Of a stretch of 64,000 nt of DNA, positions 7,970-16,025 are shown one piece after another; position 1 is the first letter of the stretch; every line of letters starts with the position of its first letter. Below the pieces are notes generated by a model. That model did not search any database. It saw only the letters and a list, made by a program, of their open reading frames with translations, and was not told the origin of the DNA. Position numbers and translations under genes: made by a program. Source of the DNA: Legionella sp. PC1000 (lineage in GTDB: Bacteria > Pseudomonadota > Gammaproteobacteria > Legionellales > Legionellaceae); the NCBI RefSeq assembly GCF_014109805.1, contig NZ_CP059400.1, forward strand, positions 1,272,001 to 1,336,000, given 5' to 3'.

Positions 7970-7987
7970 CTGCAAATATTATGCCAA
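7970..7987 (-). promoter_or_regulatory. Sigma-54 (RpoN) promoter of flgA
   Basis: On the minus strand TTGGCAT (-24 element, 7987-7981) and TTGCAG (-12 element, 7975-7970) have the required 12-nt GG-to-GC distance. The start of transcription would be near 7958, about 20 nt before GTG 7938. Legionella class II flagellar genes are known to depend on RpoN and FleQ, which fits. Confidence 0.75.
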
Positions 7988-8005
7988 TTTTCAGGAGAGT
8001 ATTCC

Positions 8006-8371
8006 ATGATGATTCATTTCATTGTATATGCCGTGATTTTATTGATATTCCAATCACCGGTTCATGCAGAAAGCCATCACCCCCAAGAGTTCTTGAAAGC
8101 AATTAGTGGTACCAAAGATGAAGGCGAACAAATTTACAATCATTTTTGCGTCAATTGTCATGCGAGCAAACCATTAATTCCTATAGGAGCTCCTAGAATT
8201 GGTGAGAAAGCAGATTGGAAAATACGTTTAAAACAGGGAATGGACGCGCTCTTTAAACATACTGATGAGGGGTTAAACGCGATGCCGCCTCGGGGAGGAT
8301 GTTTTGAATGTACTGATGCACAGTTAATGAATGCTATCCAATTTATGCTCCCAAAACAACCAAAAAAGTAA
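8006..8371 (+). CDS. Cytochrome c5-like periplasmic protein
   Basis: Small electron carrier of 121 aa exported by a signal peptide (MMIHFIVYAVILLIFQSPVHA). One covalent haem site is visible, Cys48-x-x-Cys51-His52 (FCVNCHASKP), and Met93 in LNAMPPRGG is the likely axial ligand. The pair Cys99/Cys102 (GGCFECTD) just after it is the hallmark of the cytochrome c5 subfamily. ATG 8006 follows CAGGAGAG. The gene diverges from flgA with 67 nt between the starts, so its leader overlaps the flgA sigma-54 promoter on the other strand. Redox partner unknown. Confidence 0.9.
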   Translation: MMIHFIVYAVILLIFQSPVHAESHHPQEFLKAISGTKDEGEQIYNHFCVNCHASKPLIPIGAPRIGEKADWKIRLKQGMDALFKHTDEGLNAMPPRGGCFECTDAQLMNAIQFMLPKQPKK

Positions 8372-8433
8372 TCATTAAATAAGCGCTGAGTAAATAAAAA
8401 ATACACAATGTAAAAAAAATTTATAAAAAAACC

Positions 8434-8460
8434 TAAACCTATTTTTAAATCTCCCGATAA
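8434..8460 (+). promoter_or_regulatory. Possible sigma-28 promoter of the L,D-transpeptidase gene
   Basis: TAAACCTA (8434-8441), an 11-nt spacer and CCCGATAA (8453-8460) give a 7 of 8 match in the -10 box and TAAA in the -35 box at exact spacing. It sits 26 nt before the GTG start at 8487. The AT-rich setting raises the chance of coincidence. Confidence 0.45.
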
Positions 8461-8486
8461 ATATAAAAAAAAGAGGGAGAAATAAA

Positions 8487-9044
8487 GTGAAAAAATATCT
8501 AGTGTTAGTTCCAGTGTGTGCTTTAGCAACATCCTGTGCTTCCATGGATAGATCAGTCCCTATCGTTGATGATGCAGGACACACGCATTATACGATGAGT
8601 ATGAAGTCTGACCACAAGGGTTCTAATTACTTTCCTGCGAAAAGACCAGCAACAGGGAAAAAAGTGATTGTATTCGATCCTAGAGCAACGGCGTGGGCGG
8701 CTTACGATAAAGAAGGTAATAGGGTAAATACCGGTAGTGCTTCGGGGGGTAAAGATTTTTGCGAAGATGCAGGTAAACCCTGTCGTACGGTAACTGGAAC
8801 ATTCCGCATCTATTCTAAAAAAGGTGAAGAATGTACTTCCAGTATTTATCCATTAGAAACAAACGGCGGTGCAAAAATGCCCTATTGTATGCATTTCCAT
8901 GGAGGTTATTCTATTCATGCAGCGTACGAAGTACCTAACTACAATGCAAGCCATGGTTGTATCCGTGTTTTACCCAGTGCAGCAAAATGGTTAAACCAGG
9001 ATTTTGCTGATATTGGTACTACAGTTATTGTTAAACCTTACTAG
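8487..9044 (+). CDS. Lipoprotein L,D-transpeptidase (YkuD domain)
   Basis: Envelope enzyme that forms 3-3 peptidoglycan cross-links or attaches proteins to the wall. The 185-aa product has a lipoprotein signal with lipobox LATSC (Cys17). The YkuD domain spans about 58-184: catalytic His156 and Cys158 lie in the classical SHGCIR motif (155-160), and HFHGGYSIHA at 136-145 supplies the upstream conserved histidines. Start GTG 8487 follows AGGGAGAA. Four additional cysteines (Cys92, Cys99, Cys116, Cys134) may form disulfides. A terminator follows. The gene stands next to the flagellar genes and may carry a FliA promoter, which would suggest a role in remodelling the wall for the flagellum; that is inference. 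Confidence 0.9.
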   Translation: MKKYLVLVPVCALATSCASMDRSVPIVDDAGHTHYTMSMKSDHKGSNYFPAKRPATGKKVIVFDPRATAWAAYDKEGNRVNTGSASGGKDFCEDAGKPCRTVTGTFRIYSKKGEECTSSIYPLETNGGAKMPYCMHFHGGYSIHAAYEVPNYNASHGCIRVLPSAAKWLNQDFADIGTTVIVKPY

Positions 9045-9114
9045 TCAATTTGACATTAGATAGTAATTTTTGATGCAAAATTGACCTTAATAAAGGTGAT
9101 AATCTCCACTACTG

Positions 9115-9138
9115 CCCTGCATTTGCAGGGTTTTTTTT
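9115..9138 (+). terminator. Rho-independent terminator of the L,D-transpeptidase gene
   Basis: CCCTGC (9115-9120), loop ATTT, GCAGGG (9125-9130), then eight T. Textbook structure. Confidence 0.9.
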
Positions 9139-9274
9139 ATAAAGATACTCTGACGATGCCAATTTTTAATAATAAAAATAAAATCCTAACTGAAAATCAA
9201 TTATATCGTAATTTAATGGGGCCATAATATTTGAGCTATATTTAATAGAAACAGTCATATAAAGTAAAATCAAA

Positions 9275-10870
9275 ATGAGCACAGAAAAATTACCAGATGA
9301 TTTGATAGAAAGGATTCTTAGAGGGCAAAATCTTGCAGAGGAAATGTCAAAGAAAGTGCAGATTACGCCCGAGGCCCCGGAACAAAAAAAATTTATACTT
9401 AGATTACTTATAGAGAAGATTCCATTGCTTTCTGGTTTATTACAAAGTTTAGGAAGTTCCGGGACTGCAACTACAGCTCTAATCAAAAGTCTGGGTGATA
9501 CGTCTCAAGCTTTGCAGGGAGCGAGTGCTGGCTTCCACTATGCCGGCCTAGGAGTTGCAGCTGTTAATTTTGTTCGTATTCCTTTGATTTATTTCTTTGC
9601 ACTTATTGCTAGAGAGCGCCCGCCTTTTACGCTATCTAATAATGCGCGTTGGGCTTATTCCGCTTTATTATTGGGTTTGACCTTAACTGCTATTTTGGTT
9701 CCTGCAGCAGCCCCTCCTATTGCCTTGGCTATGGCCAGTTTAACTTTGATACTTAGTTTGGTTTCTATAGGGCATATGATTTATAAACGTTACACCATTC
9801 AAAAATCGTTACGAGAAACTACAGAAAAAATAAAGACCAAGGAGGACTATTTAGAGGATATGCGGAAAAATGCTCAAGTGTTGATCTTGAAATTAAAAAA
9901 GCTGGATAAAAATGCTCAGGATTATGAGGAAAGGGCCAAGGCTATTTGTAAAGAGATTGAAGACTTAAATGCTAAGCATCAGGTTGCAAAAGACGAACTA
10001 CAGGAGCTTTACAATAAAAAGCTGGAGGATGAGCAAACACTTAAAGGTCTGGGAACTGCTGCATTTATGGATAGAGGTGTCACTGCAGCCCTTACTTCCG
10101 TGGCTATTATTGGTTTAGCACTGAGTCTATTTTTCCCTCCTGTTGGTCTTGGTATTGTTGCTGGCAGTGCAGGGTTAGGTGCTCTTTATGTAGTGGGGCG
10201 GGTTGCTGTTTCCCTGCTTGCTCCAATAGTTAGTTCCCAAATAAAAAAACTAGGACTGTGGAATTCCAAAACAAATGAAAATGAGGAATCCCCGGAGCCT
10301 TCTCTTAACCCAGACGATTCATTAGAAAATCAATCCTCATTATCATTAACAGATGAATACAAAGGTCCTATGAATAATGAAACTTCTCCATCAGCTGAAG
10401 CAAAAAATGAGGATTCTACTTTAAAAGCAACGAGGAAACTATTTGGAATACACGCAAGCAAGAGGTTGCAAGAATTAAAAGACGATGCCCTTGAGATGGA
10501 AAAACTAGATACTCGATTATCAGCAATCGTTGAAACTCAGAATCATCGAGAAACTTTAAAATTTTTTCAAAATTTAGCAGTAATTGCCCAAATGGAGGAA
10601 TGTCCTCATGGTGATTTAAGATGTTTATTCGACAAATTTTCTAGCATGGATAAAGTACTCCCCTTACTTGAAGAAGCGCTTGATGAAGTAAAAGAGGGTA
10701 CGCTGATCATATCAAAAGAAGAAAAAGCTGCCTTATATGCTTCTGAACCTTTAATAGCTATTTTAAAACAAAGTAAAAGACTGACCGATTTAAGCTTTTT
10801 AGTTTCACCAAAACAAGACAATGCATCGCCGGAAGAAGACAAACAATTTAATATGGAACAGCAACAATAG
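9275..10870 (+). CDS. Multi-pass membrane protein with coiled coil, effector candidate
   Basis: Product of 531 aa with no recognised family. Layout: residues 1-50 polar and helical; hydrophobic segments at about 85-110 and two at about 125-170; a long coiled coil at about 178-255 (TEKIKTKEDYLEDMRKNAQ, KKLDKNAQDYEERAK); another hydrophobic hairpin at about 265-320; then a polar Ser/Glu-rich linker and a helical C-terminal domain from 390. The extreme C-terminus (SPEEDKQFNMEQQQ) contains an EEDK block like the E-block signal of Dot/Icm substrates. Membrane hairpins plus coiled coil recall the LegC-type effectors that act on host vesicle membranes. Stand-alone gene. Effector status is inference. 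Confidence 0.75.
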   Translation: MSTEKLPDDLIERILRGQNLAEEMSKKVQITPEAPEQKKFILRLLIEKIPLLSGLLQSLGSSGTATTALIKSLGDTSQALQGASAGFHYAGLGVAAVNFVRIPLIYFFALIARERPPFTLSNNARWAYSALLLGLTLTAILVPAAAPPIALAMASLTLILSLVSIGHMIYKRYTIQKSLRETTEKIKTKEDYLEDMRKNAQVLILKLKKLDKNAQDYEERAKAICKEIEDLNAKHQVAKDELQELYNKKLEDEQTLKGLGTAAFMDRGVTAALTSVAIIGLALSLFFPPVGLGIVAGSAGLGALYVVGRVAVSLLAPIVSSQIKKLGLWNSKTNENEESPEPSLNPDDSLENQSSLSLTDEYKGPMNNETSPSAEAKNEDSTLKATRKLFGIHASKRLQELKDDALEMEKLDTRLSAIVETQNHRETLKFFQNLAVIAQMEECPHGDLRCLFDKFSSMDKVLPLLEEALDEVKEGTLIISKEEKAALYASEPLIAILKQSKRLTDLSFLVSPKQDNASPEEDKQFNMEQQQ

Positions 10871-11041
10871 CCACTCACGTAGAAAACTTACCCATCTAAA
10901 TTCTATTGTAGAACTAAATCAAAACACTTTCTTTTTTTACTAAAATTTTTAATTTGCGAATTTCATTTTTTCTAGCGAACAACTTGCTAATATGAACATC
11001 GCAATTTACTATCATGTTTTTTAAACTGGATGCTTGGCATT

Positions 11042-11809
11042 ATGATTCTTTGTATTGATGTTGGAAATTCTCATATCTATGGTGGAGTTTTTGATGGAGA
11101 AGAGATCAAGCTTCGTTTTCGTCATACATCTAAAATAAGTACATCTGATGAATTGGGCATCTTTTTGAAAAGTGTTTTGCGAGAAAATAATTGTTCTCCT
11201 GAAGCAATTAAACAAATTGGTATTTGTTCTGTTGTCCCTCAAATTGATTATTCATTGCGTGCAGCCTGTGTTAAATATTTTTCTTTAGAGCCTTTTTTGT
11301 TACAGGCGGGAGTTAAAACGGGTCTAAATATCAAATATCGTAATCCCATAGAAGTGGGTGCTGACAGAATTGCAAATGCAATTGCAGCAACACATATCTA
11401 TCCAAACCAAAACGTAATTATTATTGATTTTGGCACTGCAACTACTTTTTGTGTCATTAGCGCACAGAAAGTATATATGGGAGGCGCTATTTTGCCAGGA
11501 GTTAGACTTTCAGTCGATGCTTTATCCAAAAATACAGCGAAGTTACCCGCTGTAGAAATCATAAAAATTGAAAATTCAGTCGGACGCTCGACCATAGAGA
11601 GCATTCAATCGGGTGTTTATTACGGTGCTATTGGTGCTTGCCGCGAATTGATTCAACGCTTGAATCAGGAGGCTTTTGAGGCGGAGAAAGCATTGGTTTT
11701 GGCAACAGGTGGATTTGCTTCCTTATTTGAAAAACAGGAATTATATGATCGCCTCGTTCCTGATTTGGTTTTGCAAGGGATAAGATTGGCTGCTTTAATG
11801 AATAATTAA
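11042..11809 (+). CDS. coaX: Type III pantothenate kinase CoaX
   Basis: Cytoplasmic kinase for the first step of coenzyme A synthesis, ATP plus pantothenate to 4-phosphopantothenate; the type III enzyme is not feedback-inhibited by CoA and needs a monovalent cation. The 255-aa product shows the ASKHA-fold phosphate motif DVGNSH at 6-11, pantothenate-site GADR (Asp108), and the second phosphate motif DFGTATT at 129-135; ATGGFAS comes near the C-terminus. I start at ATG 11042 because MILCIDVGN is the family N-terminus; ATG 11030 adds four residues. It is monocistronic. Confidence 0.95.
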   Translation: MILCIDVGNSHIYGGVFDGEEIKLRFRHTSKISTSDELGIFLKSVLRENNCSPEAIKQIGICSVVPQIDYSLRAACVKYFSLEPFLLQAGVKTGLNIKYRNPIEVGADRIANAIAATHIYPNQNVIIIDFGTATTFCVISAQKVYMGGAILPGVRLSVDALSKNTAKLPAVEIIKIENSVGRSTIESIQSGVYYGAIGACRELIQRLNQEAFEAEKALVLATGGFASLFEKQELYDRLVPDLVLQGIRLAALMNN

Positions 11810-12060
11810 TTTTAAATAGATTATCAGCAGAAAGAAAACTCATCTTTGTTGTTTCTTTTTTATTCTTTTCTTGGGTAAGTTACAGATAATTTCAAAAAAA
11901 TTAAATTACAAAACATAAGAAATGTACTTTATACGCAGACGCCTCGTACTTGGCTCATTCCAGCGAGTTTCGAAAAGCCTTTCAAAATATGTTCATTATT
12001 TTTAAATAAAGATCTGTTTTTAATCATTTTTCCCATGCGCCTTAAATAAATTATCTAAAA
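11810..12060. other. Intergenic region with a possible family A remnant
   Basis: Between coaX and the mraZ promoter. At about 11950-11982 the run TTGGCTCATTCCAGCGAG resembles the right arm of family A repeats, without a matching left arm, so it may be a decayed copy. A weak A/T-rich stem with a T-run follows coaX at about 11829-11865. Nothing else recognised. Confidence 0.4.
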
Positions 12061-12074
12061 AGTGGGTTTTTATC

Positions 12075-12104
12075 TTGACGCATGGAGAAATGTGTTTCTA
12101 TAGT
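12075..12104 (+). promoter_or_regulatory. Sigma-70 promoter of the mraZ operon
   Basis: TTGACG at 12075-12080 and TATAGT at 12099-12104 are separated by 18 nt. Transcription would begin near 12111, immediately ahead of the MraZ boxes. Confidence 0.7.
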
Positions 12105-12112
12105 GTATAAAA

Positions 12113-12149
12113 GTGGGGTAAAATAATAAAAAAGTGGAGAATTGTGGAA
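12113..12149 (+). promoter_or_regulatory. MraZ operator repeats
   Basis: GTGGGG (12113), GTGGAG (12134) and GTGGAA (12144) lie on one face of the helix, 21 and 10 nt apart, between the promoter and the mraZ start. MraZ of other bacteria binds tandem TGGGN repeats with 10-bp period and represses its own operon; the second and third boxes deviate from TGGGN. Confidence 0.65.
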
Positions 12150-12177
12150 GATAAAAACTTCCGCATAAAAGAAAACC

Positions 12178-12636
12178 ATGTTTCGTGGAATAAATGCCAT
12201 TACCATTGATACTAAAGGGCGCTTAGCTATCCCTACGCGTTATCGAGCCGCGCTGGGAGCTGAAGAAAAAACTCCTTTGGTAGTGACTATTGATACTGAG
12301 GAAACATGTTTGCTTCTCTATACCGCAGCTCAATGGCAGATCATTGAAGATAATTTGCAAAAATTACCTAGCTTTAATGCTGCGGCACGCAGAATACAGC
12401 GTTTACTAATTGGTCATGCGACCGATGTTGAAGTGGATGCAAATGGCCGGGTGTTATTACCCACAGTTTTAAGAAATTATGCGCAATTGGAAAAAGATGT
12501 AGTGATGATAGGTCAAGGTAATAAATTTGAAGTATGGAGTAAGGATCTTTGGGAAACCCGACGTGAGCAATGGTTGGCTGAGGAAAGTTCCGGAACTGGT
12601 GGGTTACCCGATGAAATGAAAACGTTTTCTTTGTAA
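12178..12636 (+). CDS. mraZ: Transcriptional regulator MraZ
   Basis: DNA-binding regulator that heads division and cell-wall clusters and represses its own operon. The 152-aa product contains two SpoVT/AbrB-like repeats, seen in [14 protein letters not shown] at about 11-24 and in the matching [16 protein letters not shown] at about 89-104, the expected DxxGRxxxP signature twice. Ring-shaped oligomers are known for the family. Its operator repeats and a sigma-70 promoter are visible just upstream. Its stop codon overlaps the start of rsmH (TAATG), so the two are translationally coupled. Confidence 0.95.
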   Translation: MFRGINAITIDTKGRLAIPTRYRAALGAEEKTPLVVTIDTEETCLLLYTAAQWQIIEDNLQKLPSFNAAARRIQRLLIGHATDVEVDANGRVLLPTVLRNYAQLEKDVVMIGQGNKFEVWSKDLWETRREQWLAEESSGTGGLPDEMKTFSL

Positions 12637-13574
12637 TGGAAACAAAAATGGCAACGCATCAATCAGTATTACTTCATGAATCAATAGAAGGTCTAGCCAT
12701 TAAAAGCGGTGGGATCTATTTTGATGGCACTTTTGGTCGTGGAGGCCATAGCAGAGAAATTTTGCGACATTTAAATGATCAAGGTCGTTTATATGCCATA
12801 GATAAAGATGTGGAAGCGATTGCCTACGCCAGAGATCATTTTAGTCAAGATAAGCGTTTTCATATATTTCAAGGTTCATTTGCACGAATTCAGGAGTTTG
12901 CTACTGAAGTGGGTGTCTTGGGAAAAGTAGATGGTATTTTGTTGGATTTGGGCGTGTCTTCACCACAATTGGATAATCCAGAAAGAGGTTTTAGTTTTAT
13001 GCAGCAAGGACCTTTGGATATGCGTATGGATTTGTCTCAACCCATAAGTGCTGCACGGTTTGTTAATGAAGCCGAAGCAGAAGAAATGGCTTCTGTTTTC
13101 AAGCTGTATGGGGAAGAACGTTTTGCAGGACGTATTGCAAAGGCAATTGTTGCTGCCAGAAACATTGCGCCTATTTCTACAACGTTGCAATTGGCAGAAA
13201 TTGTGAAGGAAGCAAATCCCAAATGGGAAAAACACAAACATCCAGCAACACGCGTGTTTCAAGCAATACGCATTTATATAAATCAAGAATTAAACGATTT
13301 AAAGAGTTGTCTGGAGCAATGCGTTAATGTTCTGGCTCCCAAAGGCAGATTGGCGGTGATTAGTTTTCATTCCCTTGAGGATCGCATCGTCAAACAATTT
13401 ATGCGCGATAAAGAACAGGGAGCCAAACCCCCTCCTGAGGTGCCCATTCGTTACGAAGTCCTAAAGACAAATTTTAAAAGAATAGGTAAGGCGATTATGC
13501 CACAAGAAATAGAAGTAAAAGAGAACGTCAGATCTCGAAGTGCTGTACTTAGAATAGGGGAGAAATTAGCATGA
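12636..13574 (+). CDS. rsmH: 16S rRNA (cytosine-1402-N4) methyltransferase RsmH
   Basis: SAM-dependent enzyme that methylates N4 of C1402 in the ribosomal decoding centre (also called MraW). The 312-aa product shows [11 protein letters not shown] (SAM motif I), [18 protein letters not shown] and [20 protein letters not shown] and [11 protein letters not shown], all classic for the family. The ATG at 12636 overlaps the mraZ stop; a second in-frame ATG at 12648 ([12 protein letters not shown]) matches the N-terminus I recall from L. pneumophila and may be the true start. The 3' end overlaps ftsL by 4 nt (ATGA). Confidence 0.95.
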   Translation: METKMATHQSVLLHESIEGLAIKSGGIYFDGTFGRGGHSREILRHLNDQGRLYAIDKDVEAIAYARDHFSQDKRFHIFQGSFARIQEFATEVGVLGKVDGILLDLGVSSPQLDNPERGFSFMQQGPLDMRMDLSQPISAARFVNEAEAEEMASVFKLYGEERFAGRIAKAIVAARNIAPISTTLQLAEIVKEANPKWEKHKHPATRVFQAIRIYINQELNDLKSCLEQCVNVLAPKGRLAVISFHSLEDRIVKQFMRDKEQGAKPPPEVPIRYEVLKTNFKRIGKAIMPQEIEVKENVRSRSAVLRIGEKLA

Positions 13575-13912
13575 ACGCTGCAGCGAGAGTAATCAATCAA
13601 GGTACTTTATTTAATGGTCAACTGGCAGATATGCATATGTCAAAATCATTATACATGCTGATTATATTATTAGTTGCTGTATTAGTGAGTGCTTTGGCGG
13701 TTGTATACAGTACCAACTCATATCGGGTGACTTTAAATAAGGTGGAACAACAAGAACAGTTAACACACTATTTACAGCTGCAATGGGGACAGTTACTTCT
13801 AGAACAAGCAAGCCTGGCTAGACCGGCGCGCGTAGAAGAGCTGGCCACTGAAAAATTACAGATGCTTTTGCCAACATCTAAAAATACTTATTGGTTACAA
13901 GCACAGCAGTAG
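13571..13912 (+). CDS. ftsL: Cell division protein FtsL
   Basis: Small bitopic division protein that forms a complex with FtsB and FtsQ and helps activate FtsWI septal synthesis. The 113-aa product has a cytoplasmic N-terminus, one transmembrane helix at about 27-47 ([20 protein letters not shown]), and a short periplasmic coiled coil ([20 protein letters not shown]) ending in [11 protein letters not shown], the conserved C-terminal patch. The start overlaps the rsmH stop (ATGA). FtsL diverges strongly in sequence, so identification relies on topology, size and position before ftsI. A family B repeat separates it from ftsI. Confidence 0.92.
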   Translation: MNAAARVINQGTLFNGQLADMHMSKSLYMLIILLVAVLVSALAVVYSTNSYRVTLNKVEQQEQLTHYLQLQWGQLLLEQASLARPARVEELATEKLQMLLPTSKNTYWLQAQQ

Positions 13913-13958
13913 AAGTTTTTGTTTTAAACGAGTACCATTGCCATTTAGTTTTAGTAAC

Positions 13959-14043
13959 GTAGCCTAGGTGGAGACAAGGCTATAACCTGGGAGTTCTTGT
14001 GCAATATAACCTGGGTTATGGTACTTGCCTCCACCCTGGCTAC
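13959..14043. repeat. Family B palindromic repeat, copy B1, between ftsL and ftsI
   Basis: Left end GTAGCCTAGGTGGAG and right end CTCCACCCTGGCTAC are inverted repeats; inner arms CTATAACCTGGGA and ATAACCTGGGTTATGG. About 85 bp in a 147-base gap within what is usually a tightly packed operon. Confidence 0.8.
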
Positions 14044-14059
14044 AGATGGATAAATATCC

Positions 14060-15730
14060 ATGAAAAACTCAACTCATTTAAACAGACTGATTGTAGTATC
14101 TACTTTTTTTTTATTGCTCTTATTCATTTTGATTTGGCGTATGGTGGATCTGACTGTACTCCATCGTCAATTTCTACAAGGCCAAGGTAATGCTCGTAGT
14201 TTACGTGTTGTAGACATTCCTGCTCATAGAGGAATGATTATGGATAGGAATGGTACCCCTTTGGCAATTAGCACTCCTGTGGAATCGGTGTGGGTAAATC
14301 CCAAAGAGTTTTCACCCGATAAAGAACAATTTATGTCCTTGGCAGAATATCTGAATTTAACTCCCCAGCAGCTAAGCAGAAAAATAGTAGATGCAGAAAA
14401 TAAAGAATTAGAGTTTCTCTATTTACAAAGACAATTACCGCCTCCATTAGCTAAAAAAATAAAAGCATTAAAAATCCCAGGCGTTAACTTTCAAAAAGAA
14501 TTCAAACGTTATTATCCTGATTCAGACAGTATTTCTCAGTTAGTCGGATTTACCAATGTCGATGATCAAGGCTTGGAAGGAGTTGAGTTTGCTTATCAAG
14601 ATTGGTTGAAGGGTGTTGTTGGCAAGAAAAGGGTAATTAAAGATCGTTTAGGAAGAGTTATTGAGGAATTAGGTGTAATAAAACAACCTCGCCCTGGGCG
14701 TGATATGACTTTAAGTATTGATCGCCGTTTACAATATTTGGCCTATAGCGAACTCACTAAAACAGTTGAAGAATTTGCTGCAAAATCGGGTTCTGTTGTA
14801 GTTGTTGACACGGAAAATGGCGAGATTTTAGCTATGGCGAATGTTCCATCCTATAATCCCAATTCGCGGGGAGGTTACGATAAAGATACTTATAGAAATA
14901 GGGCGGTTACCGATACGTTTGAACCGGGTTCAGTCATTAAGACATTTAGTATCGCCAGCGCTTTGGAAACCGGTCTATTTACACCATCGACGATTATTGA
15001 TACGAATCCGAGTTGGATGATTGTTCATGGTCATACAGTTCGTGATGTTCATAATTACGGTATCCTTGATGTAACTGGTGTATTACAACATTCAAGTAAT
15101 GTCGGGGTAACAAAAATGGTTTTAGCCAGTCCTCCAGAGCAATTAATTGGATTGCTGCAGCGTTGTGGTTTTGGACAACGAACTGAAAGTACTTGTCCGG
15201 GAGAAAGTGAAGGGGGTATCGTTCATGTCAAAGATGCAAATCCTTTTGTGTTGGCTACTGTGAGTTTTGGTTATGGCTTGTCGGTAACCGCGTTACAATT
15301 AGCCAAAGCGCATATGGTTTTTGCAAATCTAGGCAAATTGATTCCAGTAACGTTACTGCATAATGATCCACCAACTCCAGGCGTGCAGGTAATGAAACCC
15401 GAAACAGCACAACAGGTTTTATCCATGATGGAGGCTGTTTTAGGTAAAGATGGTACTGGAAAATCAGCAAGAGTGCCTGGTTATCGTGTAGCAGGAAAAA
15501 CAGGGACGGCACGTGTAGCAGGAAAAGATGGTTACAAAGATAGAAAATATACCGCAAGTTTTATAGGAATTGCGCCAGTTTCAAAACCAAAATTTGTTGT
15601 GGTCGTTATCATTCATGAACCTTCTCGTAAAAGTTATTATGCTGCAGCAGTTGCAGCTCCGTTGTTTGCTAAAGTTATGTCAGGAGCTTTACGATTGTTT
15701 AATATACCAACTGATGAGTTGGTAGGATAA
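14060..15730 (+). CDS. ftsI: Septal transpeptidase FtsI (PBP3)
   Basis: Class B penicillin-binding protein that cross-links septal peptidoglycan together with FtsW. The 556-aa product has an N-terminal transmembrane helix (about 9-27), the pedestal domain with RGMIMDRNGTPLA at 57-69, and the transpeptidase domain with active-site Ser291-x-x-Lys294 (PGSVIK), Ser345-Ser-Asn347 and Lys480-Thr-Gly (KTGTAR). All three motifs are intact. No clear Shine-Dalgarno precedes ATG 14060, and a palindromic repeat fills the gap after ftsL, so coupling to ftsL is unlikely. Confidence 0.96.
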   Translation: MKNSTHLNRLIVVSTFFLLLLFILIWRMVDLTVLHRQFLQGQGNARSLRVVDIPAHRGMIMDRNGTPLAISTPVESVWVNPKEFSPDKEQFMSLAEYLNLTPQQLSRKIVDAENKELEFLYLQRQLPPPLAKKIKALKIPGVNFQKEFKRYYPDSDSISQLVGFTNVDDQGLEGVEFAYQDWLKGVVGKKRVIKDRLGRVIEELGVIKQPRPGRDMTLSIDRRLQYLAYSELTKTVEEFAAKSGSVVVVDTENGEILAMANVPSYNPNSRGGYDKDTYRNRAVTDTFEPGSVIKTFSIASALETGLFTPSTIIDTNPSWMIVHGHTVRDVHNYGILDVTGVLQHSSNVGVTKMVLASPPEQLIGLLQRCGFGQRTESTCPGESEGGIVHVKDANPFVLATVSFGYGLSVTALQLAKAHMVFANLGKLIPVTLLHNDPPTPGVQVMKPETAQQVLSMMEAVLGKDGTGKSARVPGYRVAGKTGTARVAGKDGYKDRKYTASFIGIAPVSKPKFVVVVIIHEPSRKSYYAAAVAAPLFAKVMSGALRLFNIPTDELVG

Positions 15731-15763
15731 AATTCGATCATAAGGTAAAGGTTTTGTTATAAT

Positions 15764-16000
15764 GTAGCCTGGGTGAAGCGCAGCGGAACTCGGGTTCGGA
15801 AATACTGCATCTCCGGATTCCGCTGCGCTTCACCTGTCTCTTGAGCGCATCTCCGCCTACGCCCCGTGGCTTGTCCGCGGGGTCCAGTGTTTTAGTGCAG
15901 ATCTCCTGGATCCCGCGGACAAGCCGCGGGACGTAGGAGAGCAGAACAGGACTGGATTTTCAGAGATGTGTAGAAGATTCAGGCGCTTCACCCAGGCTAT
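15764..16000. repeat. Composite repeat: family B interrupted by family C (B2 with C2)
   Basis: A family B left arm begins at 15764 (GTAGCCTGGGTGAAGCGC) and its partner TCCGCTGCGCTTCACC follows at about 15818-15833. Then comes a family C copy (15856-15937: CTACGCCCCGTGGCTTGTCC and its partner ending CGCGGGACGTAG), then TTTTCAGAGATGTGTAG, and finally a second family B right end CGCTTCACCCAGGCTA at 15984-15999. The order suggests C nested in B. It fills the ftsI-murE gap. Confidence 0.75.
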
Positions 16001-16025
16001 TTTTAGAATTATTAGGAATCAAGTG

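Noticed and set aside
15966..16025. N-terminal extension of MurE
   Set aside because: The 20 extra residues come from the composite repeat and are rich in Arg; MKLSQLL at 16026 is the family start.
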